Positions 1 through 6,567 of a DNA stretch of 64,000 bases are shown piece by piece. The DNA is from Hydrocarboniphaga sp965279055. Its GTDB lineage: Bacteria > Pseudomonadota > Gammaproteobacteria > Nevskiales > Nevskiaceae. The notes under the pieces are model-generated. The model ran no database searches, was not told where the DNA came from, and saw nothing but the letters and a program-made list of their open reading frames with translations. The translations under genes were made by a program, and so were the position numbers. The stretch's first letter is position 1; each line of letters opens with the position of its first letter. The stretch lies in the NCBI RefSeq assembly GCF_965279055.1, contig NZ_OZ257125.1, positions 4,216,001 through 4,280,000 on the forward strand, written 5' to 3'.

Positions 1-1
1 T

Positions 2-364
2 TCGGTGATCAACATGGCCTCGATGTGCGGCCTGAAAGCCGATGCCGAACTGCTGGGCTACAACGCCGCCAAGGCCGGCGTCACCATGCTGACCAAATCC
101 GCGGCGCTGCACTACGCGCGCCAGCGTTACGGCATGCGCTGCAACTCGATCCATCCCGGTGCGATCCATACACCGATCCTGGAGAAAGTGATGTCGCAGG
201 TCGCCGACCCGAAGGCGCTGTACGACTCCTGGGTCAGTGGCCATCCGATCGGCCGCCTCGGCAGGCCCGAAGAGATCGGCGCGATCGCGCTGTACCTGGC
301 CAGCGACGAATCGGCGTTTGCCACCGGCGGCGAATTCGTCGTCGATGGCGGATCGTCGCTGTAA
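2..364 (+). CDS. SDR-family oxidoreductase, C-terminal part (5' end outside window)
   Basis: This is the C-terminal half of a short-chain dehydrogenase/reductase, open at the left edge of the window. It reads from the strand segment before the active site (SVINMAS) through the YxxxK catalytic pair (Tyr codon at 59-61, within GYNAAKAG) to the usual C-terminal segment with IHPGAIHTP, GRPEEIGAIALYLASDES and a final GGEFVVDGG. These are standard features of classical SDRs that use NAD(P)(H) to interconvert alcohols and ketones. It ends 60 bases before an acyl-CoA dehydrogenase, so it probably belongs to a CoA-linked or steroid-like degradation operon. The substrate cannot be told, because the cofactor-binding N-terminus is missing. 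Confidence 0.9.
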   Translation, partial: SVINMASMCGLKADAELLGYNAAKAGVTMLTKSAALHYARQRYGMRCNSIHPGAIHTPILEKVMSQVADPKALYDSWVSGHPIGRLGRPEEIGAIALYLASDESAFATGGEFVVDGGSSL

Positions 365-424
365 CCGTAGACTGCACCACCGCCAGCCATTCGTCCCGAA
401 TAGCGGGCACCCCACAGAGAGATC

Positions 425-1591
425 ATGGACTTTTCACTTTCGCCGCGCCTCGCCGAGCTGCAGCAACGCGTGCGCGACTTCATCGCCAGCGACGTCATTC
501 CGCTGGAGCGCGATCCGCGCCAGGGAGCGCACGGTCCACACGAGGCGCTGCGCGTCGAACTCACCGACCGCGCGCGTCGCATCGGCCTGCTGACACCGCA
601 TGCCTCGATCGAACTCGGCGGCCTCGGCCTGTCGCATGTCGAGAAAGCGATCGTGTTCGAGGAAGCCGGCTATTCGCCGTTGGGGCCGGTGGCGCTGAAC
701 GTTCACGCGCCCGACGAAGGCAATATCCATTTGATGGAACAGGTCGCGACCGAGTCGCAGAAACAGCGCTGGCTGAAGCCGCTGGTCGAAGGCCGCACCC
801 GTTCCTGCTTTGCGATGACCGAGCCCGCACCGGGTGCCGGTGCCGATCCGGCGATGCTGATGACACGCGCGGTGCGCGACGGCGACGACTATCTGATCAG
901 CGGTTCGAAGTGGTTCATCACCGGTGCCGAAGGCGCGAGTTTCTGCATCGTCATGGCGAAGATGGACGACGGCAGCGCGACCATGTTTCTGGCCGACATG
1001 GACCAGCCCGGCATCCGCCTGGAGCGGCTGATGGATTCGCTGGATTCCTGCTTTGCCGGCGGCCACGGCGTGCTGCATTTCGATCAGCTGCGTGTGCCCG
1101 CCGCTGACGTGCTCGGCGAAATCGGCAAGGGCTTCCGCTATGCGCAGATCCGTCTGGCGCCGGCGCGGCTGACGCACTGCATGCGCTGGCTGGGCCAGGC
1201 ACGCCGCGCTCACGACGTGGCGCTGGCCTATGCGCGCAAACGCCAGGCGTTCGGCAAGACTCTGGGTGAACACGAAGGCGTCGGCTTCATGCTCGCCGAC
1301 AACGAAATGGATCTGCACGGCGCGCGCCTGTCGATCTGGCACACCGCCTGGATGCTCGACCAGGGTTCACGCGGCAACATCGAATCCAGCATCAGCAAGG
1401 TCGCCGTCTCCGAAGCGGTGTGGCGCGTCGTCGATCGCTGCGTGCAGATCCTCGGCGGCCAGGGCGTCACCGACGAAACCATCGTGATGCGCATCTTCAA
1501 GGACGTGCGCGCCTTCCGCATCTACGACGGCCCCAGCGAAGTGCATCGCTGGAGCATCGCGAAGAAGCTGCTGGCGGAGACGGCGCGCTGA
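425..1591 (+). CDS. Acyl-CoA dehydrogenase (ACAD10/11-like)
   Basis: This 388-residue protein has full ACAD length. It has an N-terminal helical domain, the FAD/substrate beta-domain (CFAMTEPAPGAGADP, then WFITGAEGA) and the C-terminal four-helix domain with RQAFGKTLGEHEGV and QILGGQGVTDE. It should oxidise an acyl-CoA to the 2-enoyl-CoA and pass electrons to ETF. At the usual catalytic-base position, near the end, it reads YDGPSEVHR, with Asp where medium-chain enzymes have Glu (YEGT); ACAD10/11-type proteins show a similar DGP motif. It starts at ATG behind a purine-rich GAGAGAT and follows the SDR gene on the same strand. Chain-length preference is unknown. Confidence 0.93.
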   Translation: MDFSLSPRLAELQQRVRDFIASDVIPLERDPRQGAHGPHEALRVELTDRARRIGLLTPHASIELGGLGLSHVEKAIVFEEAGYSPLGPVALNVHAPDEGNIHLMEQVATESQKQRWLKPLVEGRTRSCFAMTEPAPGAGADPAMLMTRAVRDGDDYLISGSKWFITGAEGASFCIVMAKMDDGSATMFLADMDQPGIRLERLMDSLDSCFAGGHGVLHFDQLRVPAADVLGEIGKGFRYAQIRLAPARLTHCMRWLGQARRAHDVALAYARKRQAFGKTLGEHEGVGFMLADNEMDLHGARLSIWHTAWMLDQGSRGNIESSISKVAVSEAVWRVVDRCVQILGGQGVTDETIVMRIFKDVRAFRIYDGPSEVHRWSIAKKLLAETAR

Positions 1592-1592
1592 A

Positions 1593-1618
1593 AGACGGCG
1601 GGTCGTGGGCCGCCGTCT
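1593..1618. terminator. Hairpin between convergent genes
   Basis: AGACGGCG and CGCCGTCT form an 8-bp perfect stem around a 10-base loop, between the ACAD stop (1591) and the convergent TPR gene stop (1630). There is no strong T-run, so this is only a candidate bidirectional terminator. Confidence 0.45.
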
Positions 1619-1629
1619 CAGGGAACCTC

Positions 1630-2835
1630 TTAATTCAATGCCAGCGCGTAAAGCCGCGCGATATCGGCGCTGCCGTCGCTGGCCTTGATCGTGCTCCAGC
1701 TACGCTTCGCCGCGGCCTTGTCGCCGGCCAGCGCTTGCGCATAACCCAGATGCAACAGCGCCTGATCGGCCGACTTCAGAGCGCCCTTGGCGATGCCCTG
1801 CTGCATCAGCGCGAGGCCTTTTTCGCTTTGCCCATACGCGACATAGTTGAAGCCGGTGTTGACCAGCGCGTCGCCGCTAGCCTGCGCGGCAGCGGCTTTC
1901 TCGCCTTCGGCGAGCGTGGCCTTGTCTTCGGCGATCTTCTTGGTGACCAGATCCTTCAGGCGCTGATGGCGCGGCGCGTCGGGGCCGGCACCGAGCAGCT
2001 TCGCGGCGTAGCCCTCGTCGACGAACTTCTGCGCCTCGCCCGGAAAGCCGGACTGCAGCGCCAGCTGCGCGGCCTCCATGTAGTCGTCGGCCTTTTCCAT
2101 CGTGCCGGTGGCGTCGCGCAGCCGGTACATGTCCAGATCCAGGCGATCGGAGAAGCCGGGCTTGCGCTGCGTGCGCACCAGCAGATCGAGCCAGTATTCC
2201 TTCTTCGGGCTGTAGGTGACCAGCTGCTCCAGCGCCGCGGTGTAGGCGACCATGTCGTTCTGCTTCAGCGCGCAGGAGGCCAGCAGCTGCAGCTGCGTGT
2301 CGGTCGGCTTCTTGCCGGCGGCGGCGAGGTCCTTGATCTCGGCGCTCAGCGCGACCGAGGCTTCCTGGTACTTGCCGGCCAGATATAGCGATTGCGCATA
2401 CAGGCCCAGCGTCTCGGCGCTGGTGCCACCGGCGGCCTTGTACTGCTGGATGGCGCTGGCGGTCTTGGCGTAGTCCTTCGAGGCGTAGGCGATCTTCACG
2501 TAGGCGTCGAGCGTCGGCAGCTTTTCGGCAGGCGGCAGTTCGGACGACACCAGCACCTGCTCGTAGGCACTGAGCGCCGTCTTGTAGTCGCCCTGGCCTA
2601 GTGCCGCTGAGGCCTTCAGCCGCGCGACGATGTAGCTCTCGTAGGCGCTGAGTTTGCCGACCGCTTCAGCGGCCGTGATCTGCGCGGCGGCGCCTTTGTA
2701 GTCCTTGGCGGCGAGCGCCGTCTGCGCGTCCTGCAAGGGCTTGCCGACTTCCGGTCTCAGGGTCTGTTTGTCCGCAGAAAAAACCTGGCCACTGATCAGG
2801 CTCAGCGCCAGGAGTACGGTGCGGGAGGTTTTCAT
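1630..2835 (-). CDS. Secreted TPR-repeat protein of the Ton operon
   Basis: This 401-residue protein starts with a clear Sec signal peptide (MKTSRTVLLALSLISGQVFSA, cleavage likely after the Ala) and is otherwise almost wholly helical, with repeated Ala-rich pairs resembling tetratricopeptide repeats (for example DAQTALAAKDYKGAAAQITAAEA and ALSAYEQVLVSSELPPAEKLPTLDAYVKIAY). No enzyme motif is visible. It is the last gene of the minus-strand cluster tonB-exbB-exbD-exbD, ten bases after the second exbD. A periplasmic scaffold or adaptor working with the TonB complex is a reasonable inference, but no defined function can be assigned. Confidence 0.8.
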   Translation of the reverse strand: MKTSRTVLLALSLISGQVFSADKQTLRPEVGKPLQDAQTALAAKDYKGAAAQITAAEAVGKLSAYESYIVARLKASAALGQGDYKTALSAYEQVLVSSELPPAEKLPTLDAYVKIAYASKDYAKTASAIQQYKAAGGTSAETLGLYAQSLYLAGKYQEASVALSAEIKDLAAAGKKPTDTQLQLLASCALKQNDMVAYTAALEQLVTYSPKKEYWLDLLVRTQRKPGFSDRLDLDMYRLRDATGTMEKADDYMEAAQLALQSGFPGEAQKFVDEGYAAKLLGAGPDAPRHQRLKDLVTKKIAEDKATLAEGEKAAAAQASGDALVNTGFNYVAYGQSEKGLALMQQGIAKGALKSADQALLHLGYAQALAGDKAAAKRSWSTIKASDGSADIARLYALALN

Positions 2836-2844
2836 GTTGGTGTC

Positions 2845-3279
2845 CTACTGCATGAATTGTTCGTTACCGACGAGACCGATCTTGGTCACGCCGTGACGCT
2901 GCGCCGAGGCGAGGACCGCGGCGACGTACTTGTATTCGACCAGCTTGTTCGGGCGGATATGGAATTCGCTCTGGTTCTCGCCGGCCTCGCCTTCGCGGCG
3001 GAAGTTCGCGTCCAGCGTGCCGCGATCCATCGGCGTGCCGTTCCACAGCACCGTGCCGTCGAAGTCGATCTCCAGGTCCACCGCCGGCGGCGGCGGGGCG
3101 TCGCTCGCCGGCGGGTTGGCCGATGGCATATCCAGCTTCACCGCGTGCGTCTGGATCGGGATCGTGATGATCAGCATCACCAGCAGCACCAGCATCACGT
3201 CGATCAGCGGCGTGGTGTTGACGTCGACCACGACTTCCGGATCTCCGCCGCCGTTGCCGCTTCCTAGGTTCATTCCCAT
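2845..3279 (-). CDS. exbD: ExbD/TolR-type biopolymer transport protein, second copy
   Basis: This inner-membrane protein has one N-terminal transmembrane segment containing the key Asp (NTTPLIDVMLVLLVMLIITIP) and a periplasmic domain ending in KIGLVGNEQFMQ. ExbD proteins form the proton channel with ExbB that energises TonB. The ATG at 3279 is chosen because GGAG lies eight bases upstream and the protein then begins MGMNLGSG, parallel to the neighbouring ExbD (MGMNIGSE); a longer reading would need a TTG codon. A 13-residue Pro/Ser/Ala-rich stretch (near residue 55) follows the membrane segment and is absent from the first copy. Two tandem exbD genes also occur in Xanthomonas ton clusters. 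Confidence 0.92.
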   Translation of the reverse strand: MGMNLGSGNGGGDPEVVVDVNTTPLIDVMLVLLVMLIITIPIQTHAVKLDMPSANPPASDAPPPPAVDLEIDFDGTVLWNGTPMDRGTLDANFRREGEAGENQSEFHIRPNKLVEYKYVAAVLASAQRHGVTKIGLVGNEQFMQ

Positions 3280-3309
3280 CGTTGCCGCTCCATTTGTTGG
3301 CTTCAACCT

Positions 3310-3390
3310 GTCATTCCCGCGAAGGCGGGAATCCAGTGGGCAGAGAGCCGCGCCTTACCGTCTCTGGATTCCCGCCTTCGCGGGAATGAC
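3310..3390. repeat. REP-like inverted repeat, family C
   Basis: Two arms, GTCATTCCCGCGAAGGCGGG and its near-perfect complement, flank a short centre. The element lies between the two exbD genes, inside the operon. Related copies are at 18709-18779 and 44668-44758. On RNA it would fold into a long hairpin that could protect upstream mRNA or cause partial termination. Confidence 0.85.
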
Positions 3391-3407
3391 GGGGGTTCGT
3401 GTTGGCT

Positions 3408-3839
3408 TCAGCCTCGCGGCGGCGGTTCGGTGATGAAGCCGATCTTGGCGATGCCCGCTCGCTGGCAGGTGACCATCACCGTGCCGATCGCCTGGTAGCG
3501 CGCGGTCTGGTCGCCGCGGATGTGCACTTCCGGCTGCGGCACTTTCACCGCCTCGACCTTGAGCTTTTCAAGGAGGGTGTTCACGTCCGGGATCGCCTGC
3601 GTGTTCCAGTACATGTTCCCTTCCTTGTCCACCACGATGGTGATGTTCTCGGGCTTGGTTTGCAGCGCCTGGTTGCGTTCGTTCGGCAGCTTCACCGGGA
3701 TCGTCTGCGTCACCACCGGGATCGTGATCAGGAAGATGATCAGCAGCACCAGCATCACGTCCACCAGCGGCGTGGTGTTGATCGCGGAGACGACTTCGTC
3801 CTCGTCTCCCGATCCTTCACTGCCGATGTTCATGCCCAT
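3408..3839 (-). CDS. exbD: ExbD/TolR-type biopolymer transport protein, first copy
   Basis: This 143-residue ExbD has a short cytoplasmic N-terminus (MGMNIGSEGSGDEDEVVSAI), one membrane segment with the proton-relay Asp (NTTPLVDVMLVLLIIFLITIP) and a periplasmic domain with IRGDQTARYQAIGTVMVTCQRAGI near the C-terminus. It starts four bases after the exbB stop, which implies translational coupling. With ExbB it should form the proton-motive-force channel that powers TonB-dependent uptake through outer-membrane receptors. It differs clearly from the second exbD, so the two may form different complexes or a mixed one. Confidence 0.94.
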   Translation of the reverse strand: MGMNIGSEGSGDEDEVVSAINTTPLVDVMLVLLIIFLITIPVVTQTIPVKLPNERNQALQTKPENITIVVDKEGNMYWNTQAIPDVNTLLEKLKVEAVKVPQPEVHIRGDQTARYQAIGTVMVTCQRAGIAKIGFITEPPPRG

Positions 3840-3843
3840 CGGA

Positions 3844-4671
3844 TCAGGCCTTGTCGCCGACGCGCGAGCCCGACAGCAGCACGCTGTGCAGGTCGGCCGA
3901 GAAAGCGCGGACCGCTTCCATGCCGGCCTTGTTGCGACGTACCAGCCAGTTGTAGCCCATGACCGCCGGGACGGCGACGGCCAGACCGATGGCGGTCATG
4001 ATCAGCGCTTCGCCGACCGGACCGGCGACCTTGTCGATGCTCGCCTGGCCGCTGATGCCGATCGCGGTCAGTGCGTGGTAGATGCCCCAGACCGTGCCGA
4101 ACAGGCCGACGAAGGGCGCGGTGGAACCGACCGTGGCGAGAACGGCGAGGCCGCCCTGCAGGCGGCTCTGGATTTCATCCACCGCGCGATTGATGCTCAT
4201 CGTCACCCAGCTGCTCAGGTCGATCTGCTCGACCAGCGTGCCTTCGTGGTGGTTCTGGGCCGAGACGCCGCGGTCGGCGATGTACCAGAACGGGCTGCCG
4301 GCGGCCAGAGAGTTGACGCCGTCGGGCACCGAGCGGGCTTTCCAGAACGTCGCGTTGGCGGCTTTCGCCTGGCCCATCAGCTTGGTCTGGTCGATGAACT
4401 TGACGATCATGATGTACCAGGTCGCACCCGACATGATCAGCATCGAGATCAGCACGAAGCGCGCGACGAAGTCGCCCTGCTTCCACAGCGCACCGATGCC
4501 GTAGGGGTTTTCGACACTCTCGGTTTTCGCTTCGGCCAGCGGCGCTTCGGCCGGGGCGGCGGCTTCCGTTGTCGGCGCGGCAGGCGCCGGGTCCTGTGCG
4601 AACACCGTGCTCGACAACACCACCAGGGCGGCTCCGGCCAGCGACTGCTTCAGCGTTTTGACGAACGACAT
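3844..4671 (-). CDS. exbB: ExbB/MotA/TolQ-family proton channel protein
   Basis: This 275-residue protein begins with a hydrophobic signal-like segment (LAGAALVVLSSTVFA) and an Ala/Pro/Glu-rich linker. Three membrane helices follow, including the conserved MotA/TolQ/ExbB core (GGLAVLATVGSTAPFVGLFG and GPVGEALIMTAIGLAVAVPAV). ExbB pentamers carry the ExbD dimer and TonB. The start at 4671 (MSFVKTL) is fixed by a perfect GGAGG six bases upstream; the in-frame ATG two codons earlier directly abuts that GGAGG. The cleavable-looking N-terminus plus linker is longer than in E. coli ExbB and resembles ExbB forms with an N-terminal extension. It lies between tonB and exbD. Confidence 0.93.
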   Translation of the reverse strand: MSFVKTLKQSLAGAALVVLSSTVFAQDPAPAAPTTEAAAPAEAPLAEAKTESVENPYGIGALWKQGDFVARFVLISMLIMSGATWYIMIVKFIDQTKLMGQAKAANATFWKARSVPDGVNSLAAGSPFWYIADRGVSAQNHHEGTLVEQIDLSSWVTMSINRAVDEIQSRLQGGLAVLATVGSTAPFVGLFGTVWGIYHALTAIGISGQASIDKVAGPVGEALIMTAIGLAVAVPAVMGYNWLVRRNKAGMEAVRAFSADLHSVLLSGSRVGDKA

Positions 4672-4703
4672 ATCCATCCTCCAGATGTACTTCATTAGAC
4701 CGA

Positions 4704-5327
4704 TCAGTCCTGCTTGCGGAAGGTGTATTTGAGCTGCGCCCAGGCCGGCGCTGGCGCACCGTCGACGATGCCGGGCTCGAACTTGCAACGCGACAACGCC
4801 TGCTGCGCCGCCTTGTCCAGGCGATCGAATCCGCTGGATTTTTCGACCTTGCTGTCGGTGACCTTGCCGTCGACGCCGACCAGCAACTGCAAGGTCACCG
4901 AGCCGGTTTCGCCGAGACGTTCCGACACCGCCGGATAATCCGGCTCCTTGCAGGCCTTGGCCTTGACCACCGGCGCCTTGCTGACGCTGGGCGCGCGCGG
5001 CGCGGCGACCGGTGCCGATGGCGGCGGCGCCACCGTGGTCGTGGTGATGGTGTTGACCGGCGGCGGCGCGCTGGCGATGTTGATTTCCGGCGGCGGCACG
5101 AACGGCGGCGGCGGAATGTCGAGCTGCGGCGGCGGTGGCGGTGGCGGCGGCAGCTCCTCGTTCTTCACTTCGTCGAGGATCTTGGTTTCGATCGGCGCCG
5201 GCAGCAGCTCGATCGCCTTGCGCGCCAGACCATTCACCAGCCCCCAGACCAGCAGCACGTGAAACAGCACGACCGCGCCGATCCCGATGATGCGACGGCC
5301 GGGATCGGGTCTGTTCGCGAAATCCAT
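4704..5327 (-). CDS. tonB: TonB energy-transducing protein
   Basis: This 207-residue protein has the three-part TonB plan: an N-terminal membrane anchor (IIGIGAVVLFHVLLVWGLVNG), a Pro-rich periplasmic spacer with an unbroken run of eight prolines and later PPP repeats, and a C-terminal TonB domain (CKEPDYPAVSERLGETGSV, then KVEKSSGFDRLDKAAQQAL and KYTFRKQD). The start at 5327 is supported by GGAG nine bases upstream and by the anchor then beginning after about 12 residues. It is first in the operon and precedes exbB by 32 bases. No TonB-dependent receptor gene is present in the window. Confidence 0.94.
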   Translation of the reverse strand: MDFANRPDPGRRIIGIGAVVLFHVLLVWGLVNGLARKAIELLPAPIETKILDEVKNEELPPPPPPPPQLDIPPPPFVPPPEINIASAPPPVNTITTTTVAPPPSAPVAAPRAPSVSKAPVVKAKACKEPDYPAVSERLGETGSVTLQLLVGVDGKVTDSKVEKSSGFDRLDKAAQQALSRCKFEPGIVDGAPAPAWAQLKYTFRKQD

Positions 5328-5732
5328 CAATCCTGTCTCCGTGCGTTGGCTGACACGCGTCGATGAGGCTCCGCGTATGAGCTTTTTGTGTGCGAGCGCG
5401 CCGCATCCGCTGCGGCAGTCGTCCTGTCGCGTCATTGCGGTGCAACGGCCGCACGAGCGGCGCATCGAGCGCAGCGGCTGGTATTTGCCGGAGTATTTTT
5501 GGCAGCCGCCGGATCGCGCCACAACTGCCGCTTTAGCTAGCTTGAGCTTGCGGGCGGCGACGCATGCCGCACGGAGAATCGAGATATCCGGCTCCGAAAA
5601 CGTTGTACTGCGTTGATTGTTTTTTTTGCGCGGAGTAGATTCAGGGTTCCTGCCGTTCACACGATAAACCCGCATTGGCGCTTTTTTCCGGCGCTTCGCT
5701 GACGGGCTGTACGGCTAACGGAGGAGAGCAGC
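5328..5732. other. Non-coding divergent region between tonB and the LuxR-type gene
   Basis: These 405 bases hold no convincing gene. They must carry the minus-strand ton promoter and the plus-strand promoter for the regulator. A T-run (5618-5626) and an AT-richer block around 5590-5640 are the only notable composition changes. I see no clear Fur-like or TetR-like palindrome. Confidence 0.6.
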
Positions 5733-5789
5733 ATGCTGACCGTCGCACCACCAACCGCCCTCGTCCGGCGTCTGCCGGCTACCGGTTGA
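5733..5789 (+). CDS. Possible 18-codon leader peptide before the LuxR-type gene
   Basis: ATG at 5733 lies eight bases after a perfect GGAGG and opens a short frame encoding MLTVAPPTALVRRLPATG, ending with TGA four bases before the regulator's ATG at 5794. The regulator itself has no Shine-Dalgarno sequence, so its translation may depend on ribosomes finishing this leader. The two frames differ (offset +1). An alternative is that the regulator's true start lies elsewhere. No relative is recognised. Confidence 0.4.
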   Translation: MLTVAPPTALVRRLPATG

Positions 5790-5793
5790 GCCC

Positions 5794-6549
5794 ATGGGCC
5801 TGCCGGTCGATATGCATTTTCACGAACAGATCCGCCGCCAGGGCAGCCTGGTCGACGCCAGCCTGGTGCTGGGCGAGTCCGCCACCGCGCTGGGCTGGGA
5901 TCGCGTCGCCTTCGTCGGCGACATCCGCCAGCTCGGCCTGCCACGCGATACGTCCGGCGATTTCCTGTTGAGCGCGATCGGCTGGTCGCAATCCGGTCTC
6001 GAAGCTTGGGTGCGGATGAAACTGGGCCGGCATTGCCCGGTGGCGCAGCATTGTTATGACGAGCAGGACCCTTTCGCCTGGGATTGCAGCAACCAGGGCG
6101 CGCAATGGCAGGGCCGGACTTTGGAACCCGAACAACGCCAGGTGCTGGATCACTACGGCCAGCAGGCGGTCGGCGGCCTGACCGTGCCGGTGCACAGACG
6201 CAACGGTCGCGTCGGCTACGTGTCGTGGCTGACGCGCGACCGCAGCCGGCTACGCCAGCGCTGCGCCGAAACCTTAAGCGCCACGCATCTGTTCTCGCAC
6301 GCGTTCATGCATCAGTACGACCGCCATGCGCTGCCGGAGTCCGAGCCGAACAGCAGCCTGACACCACGCGAGATCGAATGCCTGCACTGGGCGGCGCGCG
6401 GCAAGACCGCGGAAGAAACCTCGATCATCATCCAGCGTTCGCGCGAAACCGTGCAGTTCCATTTGCGCAACGCCGTCATCAAACTCGGCGCCAGCAACCG
6501 CTCGCACGCGGTCGCCATCGCCTGCAGCCGCGGCTTGGTCAGCGTCTGA
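5794..6549 (+). CDS. LuxR-family transcriptional regulator
   Basis: This 251-residue protein has a C-terminal LuxR/FixJ helix-turn-helix (LTPREIECLHWAARGKTAEE, then SRETVQFHLRNAVIKLGA and SRSHA-like NRSHAVAIACSRGLV) and an N-terminal domain of about 180 residues with the size and spacing of an autoinducer-binding domain (Trp-rich WDRVAFVGD, FAWDCSNQGAQW, GGLTVPVHRRNGRVGYVSW). No luxI synthase is in the window, so it looks like a LuxR solo responding to an outside or host-type signal; this is inference. The start has no ribosome-binding site of its own (see the leader ORF). It is followed by the convergent PQQ dehydrogenase gene. Confidence 0.85.
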   Translation: MGLPVDMHFHEQIRRQGSLVDASLVLGESATALGWDRVAFVGDIRQLGLPRDTSGDFLLSAIGWSQSGLEAWVRMKLGRHCPVAQHCYDEQDPFAWDCSNQGAQWQGRTLEPEQRQVLDHYGQQAVGGLTVPVHRRNGRVGYVSWLTRDRSRLRQRCAETLSATHLFSHAFMHQYDRHALPESEPNSSLTPREIECLHWAARGKTAEETSIIIQRSRETVQFHLRNAVIKLGASNRSHAVAIACSRGLVSV

Positions 6550-6567
6550 CAGGCAGCGGCGCGGCGC

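Noticed and set aside
2845..3306. Longer ExbD reading starting at 3306
   Set aside because: It would start at TTG next to the family C repeat, while ATG at 3279 has GGAG upstream and gives the same MGMN start as the neighbouring ExbD.
3844..5454. 536-residue reading of ExbB
   Set aside because: The upstream half is an out-of-frame reading of tonB; the real start is at 4671 with GGAGG six bases before it.
5794..6549. Quorum-sensing LuxI/LuxR pair
   Set aside because: No luxI-type synthase is found on either strand in the window; the protein is treated as a solo regulator.
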